Shown here: piece after piece, positions 1 to 8,767 of the stretch | Layout of the letters: every line of letters begins with the position of its first letter | How positions within the stretch are numbered: position 1 is the first letter of the stretch | Origin: Nocardioides currus | GTDB lineage: Bacteria > Actinomycetota > Actinomycetes > Propionibacteriales > Nocardioidaceae | Assembly (NCBI RefSeq): GCF_003057875.1 | Contig: NZ_PYXZ01000013.1 | Span: forward strand, 427 to 64,426 | Length of the DNA stretch: 64,000 nt | Reading direction: 5' to 3' | Program-made: the position numbers and the translations under genes | Notes under the pieces: generated by a model | Databases searched by the model: none | What the model was told of the DNA's origin: nothing | The model's input: only the letters and a program-made list of their open reading frames with translations

Positions 1-1
1 G

Positions 2-33
2 GCAGAGGCCACCTGGTGACAGGTGGCCTCTGC
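2..33. terminator. perfect hairpin, probable terminator of an upstream gene
   Basis: A 14-bp perfect inverted repeat (GCAGAGGCCACCTG at 2-15 and its complement at 20-33) flanks the 4-nt loop GTGA. Only a short T-rich stretch follows (CATTT). It lies before the first gene, so it most likely ends transcription of a gene beyond the left edge. Direction cannot be told from the hairpin alone. Confidence 0.6.
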
Positions 34-115
34 TGCATTTGCGCGCCGCGCCCAGTAGCGTGGCAGCGCACCAGACATCAGCACAGCGAGCAAGCACCCC
101 CGAAAGGTTCACGTC

Positions 116-1087
116 GTGGCCGAGGAACGTCGTAGTCAGCGCCCAGCAAGCCGGGGCGGGTCGAAGCCGCCCGCACGGGGAGGCAGCTCGACCGGCCGTG
201 GGGGCAAGCCCGAGGGCCGGGGCGGCAAGCCCGAGGGCCGTGGTGGCAAGCCCGAGTCCCGCAGCGGGCGACCCGAGGCACGCGGCGGCAAGGCCGGCTC
301 GCGAGACGCCCGCGGAGCCGGCTCCCGCGGTGGCTCGTCGCGCGCTCCCCGCGAGGGCGACTGGAAGCGCCCGCGGGAGGAGCAGCGTCCGCGCACGGTC
401 GACCAGGCGGAGTACGACGGCCCGCCGCTGCCCGAGGAGATCACCGGCCAGGAGCTCGACCGTGCGGTGTCCAACCAGCTCAAGGGCCTGCCGGAGAAGC
501 TGGCCGCTCGCGTGGCCCGTCACCTCGCGGCCGCCGGGATGTTCCTCGACGACGACCCCGAGACGGCGTACAAGCACACGCTGGCGGCGCGGGCGCGCGC
601 CTCACGCATCGCCATCGTCCGGGAGGCCGTGGGCGAGGCGGCGTACGCAGCCGGTCACTATTCCGTCGCGCTCGCCGAGCTGCGCGCGGCCAAGCGGATG
701 AACGGCGCCACGGCGTACCTGCCGATGATGGCCGACTGCCACCGCGCGCTCGGTCACCCCGAGCAGTCGCTGAAGCTGGCGAAGAGTCCGTCCGTGGCCA
801 ACTTCGCCCCGGAGGCCAAGGCGGAGATGACGCTGGTCGAGGCCGGCGCGCGTCGCGACATGGGGCAGCTCGACGCGGCCCTCCGCACGCTCGAGCTGGC
901 GCCGCTCAACTCCAAGACGCGCGCCCCCTGGGTCGTCCGGCTGCGCTACGCCTACGCCGACACCCTCGAGGTGGCCGGCCGCGAGGCCGACGCCCTGGCG
1001 TGGTTCCACCGCACCAACGCGATCGACAGCGAGCAGCTGACCGACGCGTCCGACCGTGCGGACCTGCTCGAGAAGAAGATGGGCTGA
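116..1087 (+). CDS. TPR-like protein with an RGG/GGKPEGR-repeat N-terminus
   Basis: A 323-residue protein of a type common in actinobacteria; the function is unknown. Residues about 1-100 are low-complexity, rich in Arg, Gly, Lys and Pro, with the heptad-like unit GGKPEGR repeated near residues 28-48 in 21-bp DNA repeats. Residues about 105-323 are helical with tetratricopeptide-like pairs (for example the stretches ending in ALAELRAAKRM and ALRTLELAPL). The GTG start at 116 follows an AAAGG-type ribosome site at about 102-106. The RGG-like tail suggests nucleic-acid or ribosome contact, which is inference. The family is a moderate-confidence match from composition and helical repeats. Confidence 0.8.
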   Translation: MAEERRSQRPASRGGSKPPARGGSSTGRGGKPEGRGGKPEGRGGKPESRSGRPEARGGKAGSRDARGAGSRGGSSRAPREGDWKRPREEQRPRTVDQAEYDGPPLPEEITGQELDRAVSNQLKGLPEKLAARVARHLAAAGMFLDDDPETAYKHTLAARARASRIAIVREAVGEAAYAAGHYSVALAELRAAKRMNGATAYLPMMADCHRALGHPEQSLKLAKSPSVANFAPEAKAEMTLVEAGARRDMGQLDAALRTLELAPLNSKTRAPWVVRLRYAYADTLEVAGREADALAWFHRTNAIDSEQLTDASDRADLLEKKMG

Positions 1088-1101
1088 CGCAGCCCGTCCC
1101 A

Positions 1102-1131
1102 TTGGCAAACTCAGGCCCCATGGGCCACAAT
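1102..1131 (+). promoter_or_regulatory. possible sigma-70-type promoter for the DUF3145 gene
   Basis: TTGGCA (1102-1107) and CACAAT (1126-1131) are spaced 18 nt apart in the 144-nt gap before the DUF3145 gene, which would leave a leader of roughly 90 nt. Both boxes are imperfect, and this is a by-eye match only. Confidence 0.25.
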
Positions 1132-1231
1132 GGACCCCTAATCACATACGTGTCACTCAAGCACCCTTGAAGCCGTCGCACAGACCGCTGGGGAAGGCGC
1201 ATCTCAGCGTCGGAACTTCAAGGAGGTCACG

Positions 1232-1759
1232 GTGACCACACGCACTCACGCCCGCCCCGAAGCCGTCGGGACCCGGGGCATCCTCTACGTGCACTCAGCA
1301 CCCTCTGCTCTCTGCCCGCACGTCGAGTGGGCCGTGGGTGGAGTGCTCGGCGTTGCCGTCAGCCTCGACTGGACCCCGCAGCCCGCTCAGCCCGGCAGCT
1401 ACCGCGCCGAGCTGTCGTGGACCGGCTCCGTCGGTTCCGCGGCGTCGGTGGCGTCCGCGCTACGCGGCTGGAACCACCTCCGCTTCGAGATCACCGAGGA
1501 GCCCACCAGCGTCAGCGAGGGCACGCGCTTCTCCTACACGCCCGAGCTCGGCGTCTACCACGCCGTCACCGGCCTGCACGGCGACATCATGATCCCGGAG
1601 GACCGCCTCAAGGCGGCGGTCGTGAAGGCCGCGCTCGGCGACACCACGCTGCTCAACGAGATCGACAAGCTGCTGGGCAAGCCGTGGGACGACGAGCTGG
1701 AGACCTTCCGGCACGCGGGCGACGGCGCGCCCGTGCGCTGGTTGCACCAGGTCGTCTGA
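1232..1759 (+). CDS. DUF3145 family protein
   Basis: A 175-residue soluble protein that I recognise as the actinobacterial DUF3145 family; the function is unknown. It opens with an N-terminal segment around GILYVHSAPSALCPHVEWAV and carries the conserved core WNHLRFEITEEPT and the C-terminal PWDDELETFRHAG. There is no signal peptide or membrane segment. The GTG start is fixed by AAGGAGG about 6-8 nt upstream. It ends 6 nt before the YibE/F gene, so the two are likely co-transcribed. Nothing in the sequence suggests a substrate. Confidence 0.88.
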   Translation: MTTRTHARPEAVGTRGILYVHSAPSALCPHVEWAVGGVLGVAVSLDWTPQPAQPGSYRAELSWTGSVGSAASVASALRGWNHLRFEITEEPTSVSEGTRFSYTPELGVYHAVTGLHGDIMIPEDRLKAAVVKAALGDTTLLNEIDKLLGKPWDDELETFRHAGDGAPVRWLHQVV

Positions 1760-1765
1760 GCGCTC

Positions 1766-2983
1766 GTGGGTCACGGCCACGGCCACTCGCACTCCCACCG
1801 CGCTCCCGACGTCCACACCTCGGGCCCGATCACGCGGTTGCTGCTGGGGTTGCTCGCCCTCACCGCGATCGCCACCCTCGTCGGCGTGGTGGTCCTGTGG
1901 CCCGACGGTGAGCGGCCCACCACGCCGTACTCCGCCGACGGCGTCACCTATCCCGACGGTGAGGTGCTCCGGGTCGGCGAGGCCTGCCCGGTCGTGACGC
2001 AGGACTCGACGGACTTCCCGGAGATCTGCGACGACGTCGACGTCCGCCTCGACGACGCGGGCACCGTGGACGGCGTGCGGGTGCGACCGGGCGTCGTGGA
2101 CGTGCTGCAGGTCGGGGACCGGGTCACGCTCGTCGCCGTACCGCAGCAAGGCGCCGACGAGCCGAGCTACGGCTGGGTGGGGGTCGACCGCAAGCCGCCG
2201 CTGGGCTGGCTGGCGCTGGTCTTCCTGCTCGTCGTCGCAGTGATCGCCCGCGTGCGCGGACTGCTGGCCATCCTGGGGCTCGGGTTCGCGGGGACGGTGA
2301 TCGGCTGGTTCATGCTCCCGGCGCTGCTGGCCGGCAGCTCCGGCCTCGCCGTGGCGCTGGTCGGGTCGACCGCCATCATGTTCGTCGTCCTTTACCTCGC
2401 CCACGGTCCGTCGGTGCGTACGTCGACCGCGTTGGCCGGCACGCTGATCGGGCTCGCCATCACCGCCGGCGTCGGTCTCGTCGCCATCCACACGGCGCGG
2501 CTGAGCGGGCTCGGCGATGAGTCCAGCCTGCTCCTGCGCAACCAGGCCGACCAGCTGGACTTCCGCGGCCTGCTGACCTGCGCGGTGATCGTCGCGGGGC
2601 TGGGTGTGCTCAACGACGTGACCATCACCCAGAGCTCGTCGGTGTGGGAGCTGCGGCAGGCTGCGCCGCACCTGAGCCGGCGTGCGATCTTCACCTCCGG
2701 GATGCGGATCGGCCGCGACCACATCGCCTCCACGATCTACACGATCGTGTTCGCCTACGCCGGCACGGCCGTCGCGACCATGCTGCTGATCTCCCTCTAC
2801 GACCGCCCGCTGATCGACGTCCTGAGCGACGAGGCGATCGCCGAGGAGGTCGCGCGCACGCTCGCGTCCGCGATCGGGCTGGTGCTGGCCGTGCCGGTGA
2901 CGACGGCGATCGCCGCCGCGACGGTGGCCCCCGCCGTACGCCCCGACGGATCCCTCAGCGACGAGCGAGCCGGAAGCGTGTGA
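1766..2983 (+). CDS. YibE/F family membrane protein
   Basis: A 405-residue integral membrane protein of the YibE/F family, whose function is unproven. The N-terminus is histidine-rich (GHGHGHSHSH, residues 2-11), which might bind metal (inference). One membrane segment at about 21-45 is followed by a roughly 100-residue hydrophilic domain with two Cys (residues about 74 and 89). A cluster of about seven hydrophobic helices starts near residue 148. It follows DUF3145 by 6 nt. Its 3' end overlaps the convergent secreted-protein gene by 29 bp. Confidence 0.85.
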   Translation: MGHGHGHSHSHRAPDVHTSGPITRLLLGLLALTAIATLVGVVVLWPDGERPTTPYSADGVTYPDGEVLRVGEACPVVTQDSTDFPEICDDVDVRLDDAGTVDGVRVRPGVVDVLQVGDRVTLVAVPQQGADEPSYGWVGVDRKPPLGWLALVFLLVVAVIARVRGLLAILGLGFAGTVIGWFMLPALLAGSSGLAVALVGSTAIMFVVLYLAHGPSVRTSTALAGTLIGLAITAGVGLVAIHTARLSGLGDESSLLLRNQADQLDFRGLLTCAVIVAGLGVLNDVTITQSSSVWELRQAAPHLSRRAIFTSGMRIGRDHIASTIYTIVFAYAGTAVATMLLISLYDRPLIDVLSDEAIAEEVARTLASAIGLVLAVPVTTAIAAATVAPAVRPDGSLSDERAGSV

Positions 2984-3368
2984 CGGGCACGTAGGCGGGG
3001 ATCGGCTCCGACGGGTCGTCGTACCAGTTGAGCACCGAGCGGATCCGGAACTTGCCCGGGACCGTGGCGTTGCGGCACAGCGTGAACACGGCGGTCCGGG
3101 TCTTCGGGTCCACAGGTCCCAGGAAGGCGAAGGACGCGACCGCCTGGCCGCGGCGGTCGACGATGGAGACCTCCATCGACCAGTCCTCGGTCGGGACCTG
3201 CACGGCGTAGGCGAAGCGGTAGTCCTGGCACCCCTTGCGCAGCACGCCGTCGAGCCCGGTGGTGTTGCCACCGATCACCTCGGTGTCGCGTGCCGCCGCG
3301 GCGGGCGCCGCGACCAGCGACACTAGCGTGACGGCCGACGCGAGCAGCAGGGCGATGGGGCGCGACAT
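2955..3368 (-). CDS. small secreted protein of unknown function
   Basis: A 137-residue exported protein with no family that I recognise. It has a typical Sec signal peptide (RPIALLLASAVTLVSLV, then AAPAAAAR as the probable cleavage region near residue 25). The mature part is a compact, beta-rich sequence with two Cys (in GCQDY and LCRNA) that could form a disulfide. The ATG at 3368 is preferred over an in-frame upstream ATG because GGAGAGG lies about 8 nt before it and the signal peptide starts there. The 3' end overlaps the convergent YibE/F gene by 29 bp. Confidence 0.75.
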   Translation of the reverse strand: MSRPIALLLASAVTLVSLVAAPAAAARDTEVIGGNTTGLDGVLRKGCQDYRFAYAVQVPTEDWSMEVSIVDRRGQAVASFAFLGPVDPKTRTAVFTLCRNATVPGKFRIRSVLNWYDDPSEPIPAYVPVTRFRLARR

Positions 3369-3441
3369 CGAGCATCCTCTCCGGAGTGACCACGGACACA
3401 CTTCTCAACGTCCGTGGCGCCCGGGCGTTACGCCCCTCGCG

Positions 3442-4881
3442 TCAGAGCGGGATGTTGCCGTGGATGCCGCGGTGCACGCCGGAGGTGTCGATCTCGTGGC
3501 GGAACGCGGCCGCGATGGCGCTGCGGGTGCGGTCGGGCTCGACGACCTCGTCGACGACCCCGATCTCGACGGCCTTGTCGACGCCACCCGCGATGCGCTC
3601 GTGCTCGGCGGCCAGCTCGGCCTCGACCTGCGGTCGGATCTCGGGGGAGACCTCGGCGAGCTTGCGCCGGTGCAGGATGCGGATCGCCGCGACGGCACCC
3701 ATCACCGCGACCTCGGCCCCGGGCCACGCCAGCACCCGGGTGGCACCGAGCGAGCGCGCGTTCATGGCGATGTAGGCGCCGCCGTAGGTCTTGCGGGTGA
3801 CCAGGGTGACGCGGGGCACGACGCACTCGCCGAAGGCGTGGAGCAGCTTGGCCCCGCGGCGTACGACGCCGTCCCACTCCTGCCCGACGCCGGGGAGGTA
3901 GCCCGGGACGTCGACCAGCACGATCAGCGGCACGCCGAACGCGTCGCACATCCGCACGAAGCGCGAGGCCTTCTCGGCCGACAGGGAGTCGAGGCAGCCA
4001 CCGAGGCGCAGCGGGTTGTTGGCCACGACGCCGACGGTCCGGCCGCCGAAGCGGCCCAGGGCGGTCACGATGTTGGGCGCCCAGCGGGCGTGCAGCTCCT
4101 GGGAAGTGCCCTCGTCGAGGACGGCCTCGACGAGCGGGTGCACGTCGTAGGCGCGCTTCTTGGACTCCGGCAGCATGGCGGCGAGGTCACGGTCCTCGAC
4201 GGCGTCCTCGTCGAGGCTGCCCTGCGCGCCAAGCAGCGAGGCCACGCCGCGGGCGCGGTCGAGCGCCTCCTGCTCGGAGTCGGTGAGGATGTGCACGACA
4301 CCGGAGCGGCGCCCGTGGGGCTCGGGTCCGCCGAGGCGGAGCATGTCGACGTCCTCGCCGGTCACCGAGCGGACGACGTCGGGGCCGGTGACGAAGATGC
4401 GGCCGTCGGGGCCGAGGATCACGACGTCGGTGAGCGCGGGACCGTAGGCGGCGCCACCGGCGGCGGGGCCGAGCACGACCGAGATCTGTGGGATCTTGCC
4501 GGAGGCCTGCGTCATCACCTGGAAGATGCGTCCGACGGCGTGCAGCGAGAGCACACCCTCGGCGAGCCGGGCGCCGCCGGAGTGCCACAGGCCGATGATC
4601 GGCACGCCGTCGGTGATGGCGCGGTGGTAGGCGTCGACGACCACGCGGCAGCCGACGTCGCCCATCGCGCCGCCCATGACGGTCGCGTCGCTGCAGAAGG
4701 CGACCGCGGTGGTGCCGTGGACCCGGCCGATGCCGGCCAGCATGCCGGAGTCGTCGTCGGCGGTGAGCAGCTCGAGGGTCCCCTCGTCGAAGAGCGCCGT
4801 CAGCCGGTGGACCGGGTTGCGGGGGTCCTCCTCGCGCGGCAGCTTCGCGGGCTTGGCGGCGGGGGCCTGGGTGGCGGTCAC
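3442..4881 (-). CDS. accD: acyl-CoA carboxylase carboxyltransferase (beta) subunit, AccD6-like
   Basis: A 479-residue carboxyltransferase that moves CO2 from biotin-carboxylase-carried carboxybiotin to an acyl-CoA; in this context it probably makes malonyl-CoA for the adjacent FAS II genes. The family signatures include LGPAAGGAAYGPALTD and, in the C-terminal half, VPGYLPGVGQEWDG and TLVTRKTYGGAYIAMN. The GTG start at 4881 overlaps the fabF stop (GTGA), and the N-terminal extension in the longer frame is out of family. It is the last gene of the fabD-fabH-acpP-fabF-accD run, as with M. tuberculosis accD6 (known synteny). Acetyl- versus propionyl-CoA preference cannot be told. Confidence 0.93.
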   Translation of the reverse strand: MTATQAPAAKPAKLPREEDPRNPVHRLTALFDEGTLELLTADDDSGMLAGIGRVHGTTAVAFCSDATVMGGAMGDVGCRVVVDAYHRAITDGVPIIGLWHSGGARLAEGVLSLHAVGRIFQVMTQASGKIPQISVVLGPAAGGAAYGPALTDVVILGPDGRIFVTGPDVVRSVTGEDVDMLRLGGPEPHGRRSGVVHILTDSEQEALDRARGVASLLGAQGSLDEDAVEDRDLAAMLPESKKRAYDVHPLVEAVLDEGTSQELHARWAPNIVTALGRFGGRTVGVVANNPLRLGGCLDSLSAEKASRFVRMCDAFGVPLIVLVDVPGYLPGVGQEWDGVVRRGAKLLHAFGECVVPRVTLVTRKTYGGAYIAMNARSLGATRVLAWPGAEVAVMGAVAAIRILHRRKLAEVSPEIRPQVEAELAAEHERIAGGVDKAVEIGVVDEVVEPDRTRSAIAAAFRHEIDTSGVHRGIHGNIPL

Positions 4882-6131
4882 GACGCGCTCCCGAAGGCCA
4901 CCGCGACGTTGGCGCCGCCGAAGCCGAAGGAGTTGTTGAGGGCCACGATGTCGCCGTCGGGCAGCGTGCGCGCGGACGTCGGGATGTCGAGGTCGACCTC
5001 GGGATCCTTGTCGTCGAGGTTGATCGTCGGCGGGCTGGTGCGGTCCTGGAGGGCCATCACGGTCGCGACGGCCTCGAGGGCGCCGGCGCCGCCGAGGAGG
5101 TGGCCGGTCATCGACTTGGTGCTCGTGACGACGCACTGGTCGACGTGGGAACCCAGCACGGTGTGCAGCATCAGACCCTCGGCGATGTCGCCCTTGGGCG
5201 TGGAGGTGGCATGCGCGTTGACGTGCACCACAGTGGCCGGGTCGACGTCGCCCTCGCGCAGCGCCATCTGGATGGCCCTGGTGCCACCGCGTCCCTCGGG
5301 ATCGGGCTGGGCGATGTCGTGGGCGTCGTTGCTGATGCCGGCGCCGAGCACGGTGGCGTAGATGTGGGCGCCACGGGCATTGGCCGACTCCTCGGACTCG
5401 AGCACGAGGACGGCGCCACCTTCACCGAGCACGAAGCCGTCGCGGGCGACGTCCCACGGACGCGAGACGCTCGCGGGGTCGCGGTCGTCGTCGGTGCCGG
5501 TCTTGGACAGCGCCATCATGTTGGCGAAGGCGGCCATCGGGAGCGGGTGCATGGCGGCCTCGGTGCCGCCGGCCAGCACCACGTCGGCGCGACCGAGGCG
5601 GATCAGGTCGATGGCCATGGCGATCGCCTCGTTGCCCGACGCGCAGGCCGAGGTGGGGGCGTGGACGGCCCCGCGGGCGCCGTACTTGAGGCTGACGTTG
5701 GCCGCCGGGGCGTTGGGCATGAGCATGGGTACGGCGAGGGGCGAGACCCGACGCGCGCCCTTCTCGAGCAGCGTGTCGTAGTTGGAGAGCAGCGTGGTCA
5801 CGCCGCCGATGCCCGAGGCGAGCGAGACGGAGAGGCGCTCGGGCTCGAGGCCGGAGCCCTCGAGGCCGGCGTCGGCCCACGCCTGGTCGGCGGCGACCAT
5901 CGCGAACTGGCTGGCGCGGTCGAGACGGCGGGCCTTGACGCGCTCGAGGACCTCGGAGGGATCGACGGCGACGCGGCCGCCGATCTTGACCGGCAGCTGC
6001 TCGACCCACTCGTCGTCGAGGTGCCGGATGCCGGAGCGACCCGCGAGCAGGGCGTCCCAGGTGGTCTTGACGTCACCGCCGACCGGGGAGGTGGCTCCGA
6101 GTCCGGTGACGACTACGCGGGTCGAGGTCAT
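4878..6131 (-). CDS. fabF: beta-ketoacyl-ACP synthase II
   Basis: A 417-residue condensing enzyme that extends acyl-ACP with malonyl-ACP in type II fatty-acid synthesis. The catalytic triad is visible: Cys163 in TSACASGN, His308 in NAHATSTPKGD and His344 in STKSMTGHLLGG. The length is normal for FabF/KasA. The ATG at 6131 begins the canonical RVVVTGLGATSPVG; an upstream in-frame extension of 46 residues is low-complexity and was excluded. It lies between acpP (100 nt upstream) and the carboxyltransferase, which overlaps it by 4 nt. Only one KAS I/II gene is present; mycobacteria carry kasA and kasB here. Confidence 0.96.
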   Translation of the reverse strand: MTSTRVVVTGLGATSPVGGDVKTTWDALLAGRSGIRHLDDEWVEQLPVKIGGRVAVDPSEVLERVKARRLDRASQFAMVAADQAWADAGLEGSGLEPERLSVSLASGIGGVTTLLSNYDTLLEKGARRVSPLAVPMLMPNAPAANVSLKYGARGAVHAPTSACASGNEAIAMAIDLIRLGRADVVLAGGTEAAMHPLPMAAFANMMALSKTGTDDDRDPASVSRPWDVARDGFVLGEGGAVLVLESEESANARGAHIYATVLGAGISNDAHDIAQPDPEGRGGTRAIQMALREGDVDPATVVHVNAHATSTPKGDIAEGLMLHTVLGSHVDQCVVTSTKSMTGHLLGGAGALEAVATVMALQDRTSPPTINLDDKDPEVDLDIPTSARTLPDGDIVALNNSFGFGGANVAVAFGSAS

Positions 6132-6231
6132 GAGAAGTCCGTTCTGGTGGGGATGTCGCCGGCTCGAGGAGAGCCCGGCCGTGGAGCAGGGGAGCGGCCG
6201 GACCGCGGGTGGCGGTCCGGCCGCGGGTGGA

Positions 6232-6477
6232 TCAGTCCTGCGCGCGCTCGATGAAGGCGACGGCGTCACCGACGGTCTTGAGGTTCTTGACCTCGTCGTC
6301 GGGGATGGTCACGCCGAACTTCTCCTCGGCGGCCACGACGACCTCGACCATGGAGAGCGAGTCGACGTCGAGGTCGTCCACGAAGGACTTGTCGAGCTGC
6401 ACGTCGTCGGCGTCGATGCCGGCGACCTCGTTGACGATCTCGGCGAGGTCGGCGCGGATCTCTTCGGTGGTGGCCAT
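6232..6477 (-). CDS. acpP: acyl carrier protein
   Basis: An 81-residue, strongly acidic acyl carrier protein. Ser40 in the DLDVDSLSMVE motif is the phosphopantetheine site. The ATG at 6477 follows GGAAGG at a normal distance; a longer frame adds only 10 residues without a better ribosome site. It carries the growing acyl chain among FabD, FabH and FabF, encoded on both sides. The 50-nt gap from fabH and 100-nt gap to fabF are the largest in this operon and could allow separate control of ACP level (inference). Confidence 0.97.
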   Translation of the reverse strand: MATTEEIRADLAEIVNEVAGIDADDVQLDKSFVDDLDVDSLSMVEVVVAAEEKFGVTIPDDEVKNLKTVGDAVAFIERAQD

Positions 6478-6528
6478 GGGCCTTCCTTCCATTGATGGGT
6501 TGAACACTCGGGTGGGGGTGGTGCAGAA

Positions 6529-7542
6529 CTACGGGATGGTGATGACCTGGGCGGCGTACGCCAGGCCGGCGCCGAAGGCGATGAGCAGGGCGGTGTCGCC
6601 GCTGCGGGCCTCGCCCTCCTCGATCATCCGGTCGAGCGCGAGCGGGATCGAGGCCGCCGAGGTGTTGCCCTGGTCGGCGATGTCGCGGGCGATGCGGACG
6701 TGCTCGGGCAGCTTCATGGAGCGCGCCATCGCGTCGATGATGCGCATGTTGGCCTGGTGGGGCACGAAGACGTCGAGGTCGTCGAGGGAGACCCCGGCGC
6801 GGTCGAGCGCCTGCTGGCCGATCTTGGCCATGGCGAAGGAGGCCCAGCGGAACACCGGGTTGCCCTGCATCACCAGGTGCGGCATCACTCCGCTGCCGGG
6901 CCGGTCGTCCGACCCGACGACGTCGCGCCAGTCCTCGCGCTGGCGGATCAGGTCGAACTGCTCGCCGTCGGAGCCCCACACGACCGGGGCGATGCCGGGC
7001 GTGTCACTGGGACCGACCACCGCGGCGCCGGCGCCGTCGGCGAAGATGAAGGCGGTGCCGCGGTCGGTGAGGTCGAGGATGTCGGTCAGGCGCTCCACGC
7101 CGATGACCAGGACGTAGCGCGCGCTCCCGCCCCGCACGAGGTCGGAGGCCATCGCGATGCCGTGGCAGAAGCCGGCACAGGCCGCGGAGATGTCGAACGC
7201 GGCGGCCTGCTCGGTGCCGAGCTCGTGCGCGATCGCGGTGGCGACGGCGGGCGTCTGGAGCAGGTGGCTGACGGTGGCGACGATGACGCAGTCGATCTGG
7301 CGGGCGTCGAGGCCGGCCCGCTCGATCGCGATCCGGGAGGCCGCGACCGACATCATCTGGACCGACTCCTCAGGCCCGGCCCAGCGACGCGTCCGGATGC
7401 CCGAGCGCTGCTGGATCCACTCGTCGCTGGAGTCGATCGCGTCGACGACCTCGGAGTTGGGGACCAGTCGCTCGGGGCGGTAGGCGCCGATCCCGAGGAC
7501 CGCGGCGTGCGTGGCGCCGGGCGCCGGGGCAAGGGCGCTCAT
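6529..7542 (-). CDS. fabH: beta-ketoacyl-ACP synthase III
   Basis: A 337-residue initiating condensing enzyme that joins acyl-CoA to malonyl-ACP. The catalytic residues are Cys122 in ISAACAGFC, His262 in VPHQANMRI and Asn293 in GNTSAAS. The ATG at 7542 overlaps the fabD stop as TGATG, giving translational coupling. Actinobacterial FabH often prefers branched starter units, which fits iso/anteiso acids (family knowledge; not readable here). Gene order fabD-fabH-acpP-fabF matches the Streptomyces fab cluster (from memory). Confidence 0.96.
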   Translation of the reverse strand: MSALAPAPGATHAAVLGIGAYRPERLVPNSEVVDAIDSSDEWIQQRSGIRTRRWAGPEESVQMMSVAASRIAIERAGLDARQIDCVIVATVSHLLQTPAVATAIAHELGTEQAAAFDISAACAGFCHGIAMASDLVRGGSARYVLVIGVERLTDILDLTDRGTAFIFADGAGAAVVGPSDTPGIAPVVWGSDGEQFDLIRQREDWRDVVGSDDRPGSGVMPHLVMQGNPVFRWASFAMAKIGQQALDRAGVSLDDLDVFVPHQANMRIIDAMARSMKLPEHVRIARDIADQGNTSAASIPLALDRMIEEGEARSGDTALLIAFGAGLAYAAQVITIP

Positions 7543-8729
7543 CAGTGGCCACCACCCTGCGGGTGCAGGCGCACCAGCGGCTGACCGGGGGAGACGATGT
7601 CGCCGTCCTCGACGAGCCACTCGACGACGTCGCCCCCGTGGAGGGCGACGATCGGCGTCGTGTCGCGGGTGCTGGCGACCTCACCGATGAGGCAGCCGGG
7701 CGGGAGGCTGTCGGAGCTCGCCGCCTCCTCCGAGCGGTGGAAGGTGCCCTTGCCGGGGGAGACGACCATCCGCCACGTCGGCGTGGTCTCGATGACCGAG
7801 CGCTCGCCGTGCTTGTCGACGAAGGCGCGGGCGTCGTCGAGCTGGTCGGGGGTCTTGAGGGCGAAGGTCTCGACGCCCTTCATCGCCCGCTTGGCGATGC
7901 CGGTGAGGGTGCCGGCCGGAGGCATCTCCAGGATGCCGGTGACGCCGAGGTCGAGCATCGCGTCCATGCACAGGTCCCAGCGGACCGGCGCGGCGATCTG
8001 GCCGACGATGCGGGCGAGCACCTCGCGTCCGCTGTGCACGACCTGGCCGTCGCGGTTGGAGATCACCGCGGTGCGGGGGTCGTGGACGGAGACGGACCGC
8101 GCGAGCGAGGCCAGGCGGCCCACGGCGGGCGCCATGTGCTCGGTGTGGAAGGCGCCGGCGACGCTCAGCGGCATCAGTCGCGCCTTGGCGGGCGGTGCGT
8201 CCGCGAAGGCGGCGAGCTGGTCGAGGGTGCCGGCGGCGACGATCTGGCCGGGGCCGTTGTCGTTGGCCGGGGTGAGCCCCTGGGCGGTGATCGCGGCAAG
8301 CACCTCCTCGCGGTCGCCACCGAGCACCGCGGTCATGCCGGTGGGCGTCTGCGCGGCCGCCGCGGCCATCGCGTTGCCGCGCTCGCGCACCAGGACCATG
8401 GCCTGCTCGGCGGTGATCACCCGGGCGCCGGCGGCGGCGGCGATCTCGCCGACGCTGTGGCCGGCCACGGCGCTGACGCGCTGGAAGGCGTCGCTGGGGT
8501 GCGGGAAGAGGTCGAGGGCGGCGATCAGTCCGGTCGCCACCAGCAGCGGCTGGGCGATCTCGGTGCGCCGGATGGTCTCGGCGTCCGCCTCGGTGCCGTA
8601 GTGGGCCAGGTCGATGCCGGCCACGGTGGAGAGCCAGTCGAAACGACTCGCGAACGTGGGGTCTTCGAGCCAGGGCGTGAGGAAGCCGGGGGTCTGGGCC
8701 CCCTGGCCGGGAGCGACGATGACGAGCAC
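7542..8729 (-). CDS. fabD: malonyl-CoA:ACP transacylase with C-terminal BCCP-like domain
   Basis: A 395-residue protein, about 80 residues longer than usual FabD. Residues 1-310 form the transacylase: GQGAQ loop (8-12), nucleophile Ser92 in GHSVGE, His195 in GAFHTEHM. Residues about 319-391 resemble a biotin carboxyl carrier domain (VVSPGKGTFHR, then GDVVEWLVEDGDIVSPGQPL). Where a carrier would have the AMK acceptor motif, this protein reads VASTRDT, so the acceptor lysine is missing. The GTG start is 78 nt downstream of fasR. FabD loads malonate onto ACP in the cytosol. The extra domain has no assigned role; contact with the carboxylase is a guess. Confidence 0.93.
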   Translation of the reverse strand: MLVIVAPGQGAQTPGFLTPWLEDPTFASRFDWLSTVAGIDLAHYGTEADAETIRRTEIAQPLLVATGLIAALDLFPHPSDAFQRVSAVAGHSVGEIAAAAGARVITAEQAMVLVRERGNAMAAAAAQTPTGMTAVLGGDREEVLAAITAQGLTPANDNGPGQIVAAGTLDQLAAFADAPPAKARLMPLSVAGAFHTEHMAPAVGRLASLARSVSVHDPRTAVISNRDGQVVHSGREVLARIVGQIAAPVRWDLCMDAMLDLGVTGILEMPPAGTLTGIAKRAMKGVETFALKTPDQLDDARAFVDKHGERSVIETTPTWRMVVSPGKGTFHRSEEAASSDSLPPGCLIGEVASTRDTTPIVALHGGDVVEWLVEDGDIVSPGQPLVRLHPQGGGH

Positions 8730-8767
8730 ACCTCAAGAGTGACGGGTCCCGGGCTCTCGTTCGCGTC

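Noticed and set aside
4881..5136. Longer N-terminus for the carboxyltransferase
   Set aside because: The added 85 residues are Arg/Pro-rich shadow of fabF; the GTG overlapping the fabF stop gives the family-sized protein.
3235..5361. 708-codon forward ORF antisense to the carboxyltransferase and fabF
   Set aside because: Antisense shadow of GC-rich genes with clear catalytic motifs on the other strand; the product is low-complexity with no domain.
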